64,000 nt of DNA from positions 1,443,151-1,507,150 of the forward strand of contig JANVCC010009942.1 in NCBI GenBank assembly GCA_025345505.1, read 5' to 3'. The translations under genes and the position numbers were made by a program. The first letter of the stretch is position 1, and every line of letters begins with the position of its first letter. Shown in pieces: positions 60,769-64,000 of the stretch. The notes beneath the pieces are model-generated. The model was not told the DNA's origin. It saw nothing but the letters and a program-made list of their open reading frames with translations, and made no database searches. Origin of the DNA: Todiramphus chloris collaris (Eukaryota; Chordata; Aves; Coraciiformes; Alcedinidae).

Positions 60769-62163
60769 CACACCGTTTCTGATACAGGCCAGGATGCCAT
60801 TGGCCTTCTTGGCCACCTGGGCACACTGCTGGCTCATGTTCAGCCAGCTATTGACCAACATCCCCAGGTCCTTTTCTGCCAGCCAGCTCTCCAGCCACTC
60901 CTCCCCAAGCCTGTAGTTGCTGGGGGTTGTTGTGACTGAAGTGCATGACCTGGCACTTGGCTTTGTTAAACTCCATACAACTGAGCTCAGCCCATCTCTC
61001 CAGCCTGTCCAGATCCCACTGCAGAGCCTTCCTACCCTCAAGCAGATCGACATTTGTGCTTAATTTTGTGTCATCTGCAAATTTACTGAGGGTACATTCA
61101 ATTCCCTCATCCAGGTCATTGATGAATATATTAAACAAGACGGGTCCCAAAACTGAGCCCTGAGGGACACCGCTTGTGACTGGTCGCCAACTGGATTTTA
61201 CTCCATTCACCACCACCCTCTGGGCTTGGCCATCCAGCCAGTTTCTAACCCAGCGAAGAGTCCTCCTGTCTATGCCATGACCTGCCAGCTTCTCCAGCAG
61301 AATGCTGTGGGAAACGGTGTCAAATGCCTTCCTGAAGTCCAGGTAGACAACATCCACCGCCTTGCCCTCATCCACTAGGCGGGTCACCTGGTCATAGAAG
61401 GAGATCAGGTTGGTTAAACAGGACTTGCCCTTCATGAACCCATGTTGGCTGGGCCTGATCCCCCCATTGTCCTGCACTTGCTGTGTCATCACACTCAAAA
61501 TGAACTGTTCCATAATCTTTCCCGGGACTGAGGTCAGGCTGACAGGCCTGTAGTTCCCTGGATCATCCTTCCTGCCCTTCTTATAGATGGGTGTCACATT
61601 GGCAAGTCTCCAGTCATCTGGGACCTCCCCAGTTGACCAGGATCGCTGATAAATGATGGAGAGAGGCTTGGTAAGTTCCACTGCCAATTCCCTCAGCACT
61701 CTCGGGTGGATCCCATCTAGCCCCATAGACTTGTGGGTTTCCAGTTGGCTTAGAAGATCTTTAACTACCACTTCCTGGATTATAAGGGGACTGTTCTGGT
61801 CTCCATCCCTATCTTCCAGTTCAGGGGATTGAATGCCATGAGGATAACCAGACTGACTATTAAAGACTGAGGCAAAGAAGGCATTAAGTACCTCAGCCTT
61901 TTCCTCATCCTTGATAACAATGTTCCCACTTGCATCCAGTAAGGGATGGAGATTTTCCCTAGTTCTTTTTTTGTTATTAATATATTTGTAAAAACTCTTT
62001 TTGTTGTCTCTTGCAGCGGTGGCCGGGCTGAGTTCTAGTTGAGCTTTTGCCCGCCTAATATTCTTTCTACACAACCTACCTAAATCCCTGTACTCTTCTT
62101 GAGTAGCCTGTCCCTTCTTCCAAAGGTGGCAGACTCTTCTCTTCCTCCTAAGGTCCTGGATCA
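60769..62163 (-). mobile_element. CR1 LINE with best-preserved RT in window, antisense
   Basis: Antisense CR1 that is 5'-truncated near 62163 within the endonuclease-RT linker. It continues through the full RT to the early C-terminal region before entering the gap. It closely matches the sense copy at 31630-34172 (roughly nine in ten residues over the linker by eye). A frameshift near 60922-60940 moves the C-terminal part into another frame ([43 protein letters not shown]). Its 3' end is hidden by the gap. Confidence 0.93.
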
Positions 62164-62164
62164 T
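60848..62164 (-). pseudogene. CR1 ORF2 reverse transcriptase, 438-codon open frame
   Basis: The longest domain-bearing frame in the window without stops or frameshifts over the RT. Residues 1-130 are linker ([37 protein letters not shown]). RT blocks follow: [21 protein letters not shown] (177-197), [17 protein letters not shown] (204-220), [19 protein letters not shown] (241-259), [14 protein letters not shown] (273-286, Asp 276), [21 protein letters not shown] (331-351) and KFADDTKL (361-368, Asp 364 and 365). All three catalytic aspartates are present. From about residue 415 the frame is wrong because of an indel. There is no endonuclease, so it cannot retrotranspose by itself. The start Met lies at the truncation point and has no meaning as an initiator. 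Confidence 0.93.
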
Positions 62165-62543
62165 GCAGTTGAAAGATTTATATTCTCATTTGGGCCATGT
62201 ATGTCTCTGTATGCATATTTTTCCTTAGTTCTGTCTGCAAAAGATGATGTAAAGTGCAATTTATGACAAATAGAGCTGCTCTAGGAAAACTTCCAAGTAT
62301 GGGATCAAACATAGAAGCTCTAGTACAGGCATGGCTTATTTCCTCATGGGCAAGCACATCACTGATGCAACTCATATGGGTACAAGAAATATTTTCCTAG
62401 GTTAGGCATCATGAACAATATCATAGTTTTACTAGCATAACTTACTGCTTTAATTTGAGTAACTTTTTGAGAATCTCCTACGCCCATCCCCGTGAAAACA
62501 GAAAATGAAGTCTTAAATGTCAATATGATAATAGAAATATATT
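62164..62543. other. Short unique spacer
   Basis: About 380 bases between CR1 copies. No gene or element recognised. Confidence 0.5.
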
Positions 62544-62616
62544 CACAGAATCACAGAATGGTGTGGGTTGGAAGGAACCTCTGAGGATCACCTAGTCCAA
62601 CCCCCCAGGCAATGCA
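62544..62616 (-). mobile_element. CR1 LINE terminal tail only
   Basis: The plus strand reads CACAGAATCACAGAATGGTG, then TGGGTTGGAAGGAACCTCTGAGGATCACCTAGTCCAACCCCC, the reverse complement of the last ~70 bases of CR1. It is an extreme 5' truncation, like those at 36878 and 45957. Confidence 0.88.
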
Positions 62617-64000
62617 GATTTACCTACAGCCAAAGCAGCTATACCTACAGCAGGTTGCACAGGAACATGTCTCACATATATTCACACAGATATACACATG
62701 TAGTTTCCTGCCCCCACAGGAGAACATCATGACCTATGACAGATTTAAAAATGTAGTTTTCCTTCCTAAGATAGACACTTATCTCAATACATGAGCACAC
62801 TACTTCAGCACACTACTTGATCTGTTGATTTGTTCTCTAAAACTCTGCCACTTTCTTTAAATAAATAATAAATATGAGTTGATACTGTATTTAATTATTT
62901 ATAGGCAGCATCCAGTAAGAGAAGCAAAGCCAGCAATTGAGGAAACAGCTTGTTTGGGTTTTTTTGGGAGTTTTTTTTGGTTTTTTTTTTAACTTTAGAC
63001 ATATACAGACGTTGTTGCTGGCAATTTTACAACAATGAAGTGAGGATCTAACCTGCTATTAGATCTGCAGAGGCTCTAATGGTCCTCATAGTCCTGCTGA
63101 ATGCCCTTCAGGACAACCAAGTTAGCCTTTGCTCCAGTGTGATGGAGTTATAGTTTCTTCCTCTCTGCCAACTGGCTTCACTAACGACTCAATAGTTACA
63201 AAGATGGAACAAATTTTGGCATGTTTATGTACCACTGTCTACACCTGTGCTCACAGGTACGTAGTCAGGTCTAACCTGACAGTTCTTGAGGGTAGTGCTG
63301 CCTGGCTTTATATATGCTATCACACGTAAATGCACAATATGGGTTAGCTATTGCAGATTACATATATGTTGGTGGCTGCACAAACAAGTCCATTGGACTT
63401 GAGAGACTAAGTGATCATCAGAAACGTCACAGACCATGAAAGAATGGTGGAAGAAGAAAATTGAGTGGACCGGATTTTATTAATTCAGAGATTGATGGTT
63501 TGGAATGGGGTCATTCTCCCACCTGGAATGACAGTCTGGCCAGGATGCCAGAGATGTATGAGATGACTACCTCTCTGAGTTTCAGTAGCCATCCTCAACA
63601 GAGGAAGAGATCAAGGAAGATTCCTCACTCCCACAGGCCATGGCTCAGTTTCCTCTATTGCCATGAACACCTATCTAGGCTACCAGGAGATATTTGCTAA
63701 TCAAGGGTACACTGGTTGTGAAGGTCTCAGACAGAAATCCATTATGTCCATGCTGTGAGAACTGGATAAGAAATTTGTTGAACTGATTGGATATCTAAAG
63801 CAAGCTCATGGGAAAAGAAAGATATGATTCCAGCATTCCCTGGAATCCACTGAAAGAAGAAAAAGCAATATGTATATTGCTTCTGCACATAGGTAGTAGA
63901 GTTTTTATGTGAGAAACCTAAGAATCACATCAGTAGATCTGGGACTACATAGGAGGTGAGCAGTGGACTGAGGATGCCCCACAGGTTCTTAATCAACTTC
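62617..64000. other. Unique stretch to window end
   Basis: T/G-rich low-complexity sequence near 62955-62992. A CACACTACTTCAG/CACACTACTTGA pair at 62795-62820 echoes the LTR U3 repeat at 24.9 kb. The frames at 63129-63329 and 63461-63700 have no recognisable domain. No gene recognised. Confidence 0.5.

Noticed and set aside
59847-61053. Long frames of 256-357 codons crossing the second gap
   Set aside because: They are produced by the run of N and join two different CR1 copies.

Overview
This window looks like intergenic DNA from a bird (a neognath bird is my best guess). It is dominated by two kinds of retroelement. One is CR1 LINEs, recognised from ORF2 endonuclease, reverse-transcriptase and C-terminal remnants and from the terminal (ATTCTATG)-type tails. 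The other is solitary endogenous-retrovirus LTRs, recognised from TG...CA/TA ends, TATA and poly(A) signals and target-site duplications. I recognise no host protein-coding exon, no tRNA, rRNA or other RNA gene and no CRISPR array. All longer open frames are retroelement remnants, and most short ones are chance frames in AT-rich DNA.

Layout. 0-14 kb is AT-rich unique sequence with a (GAAA)n tract at the very start, a (TTCCC)n tract at 6.1 kb, four CR1 fragments and a 725-bp solo LTR at 9.8-10.5 kb. 14.2-18.1 kb is a dense stack of antisense CR1 pieces, several abutting head to tail. 18.8-20.1 kb is a sense CR1 copy that has lost its middle. 21.3-25.9 kb is one long antisense CR1 interrupted by two solo LTRs (22464-22907 and 24611-25380), each with a perfect 6-bp target-site duplication, giving a readable order of insertion. 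26-31 kb is unique DNA with very old CR1 relics. 31.0-34.2 kb holds two adjacent sense CR1 copies, the second broken by a 400-base assembly gap. 35-38.7 kb has CR1 tails, an ancient antisense CR1 relic and an antisense LTR. 40.8-43.6 kb is a decayed antisense CR1 ORF2 with an antisense LTR at its 5' side. 46.06-46.86 kb is an 808-bp solo LTR with a perfect 5-bp duplication. 46.9-55 kb is the largest stretch without a recognised element. 55-57.4 kb has a CR1 tail and a second copy of the 9.8-kb LTR family. 59.3-62.2 kb holds two antisense CR1 copies separated by a 680-base gap. The second keeps an uninterrupted 438-codon frame with all three catalytic aspartates of the reverse transcriptase.

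Function. Nothing here works as a gene set. The CR1 copies are fossils, with frameshifts, stops and lost catalytic residues. The LTRs are solo and have no internal viral genes. The most informative content is evolutionary: nested insertions, related LTR families scattered through the window, CR1 copies with internal deletions, and a striking 28-base-arm quasi-palindrome at 20.9 kb. I found no convincing undescribed biological system.
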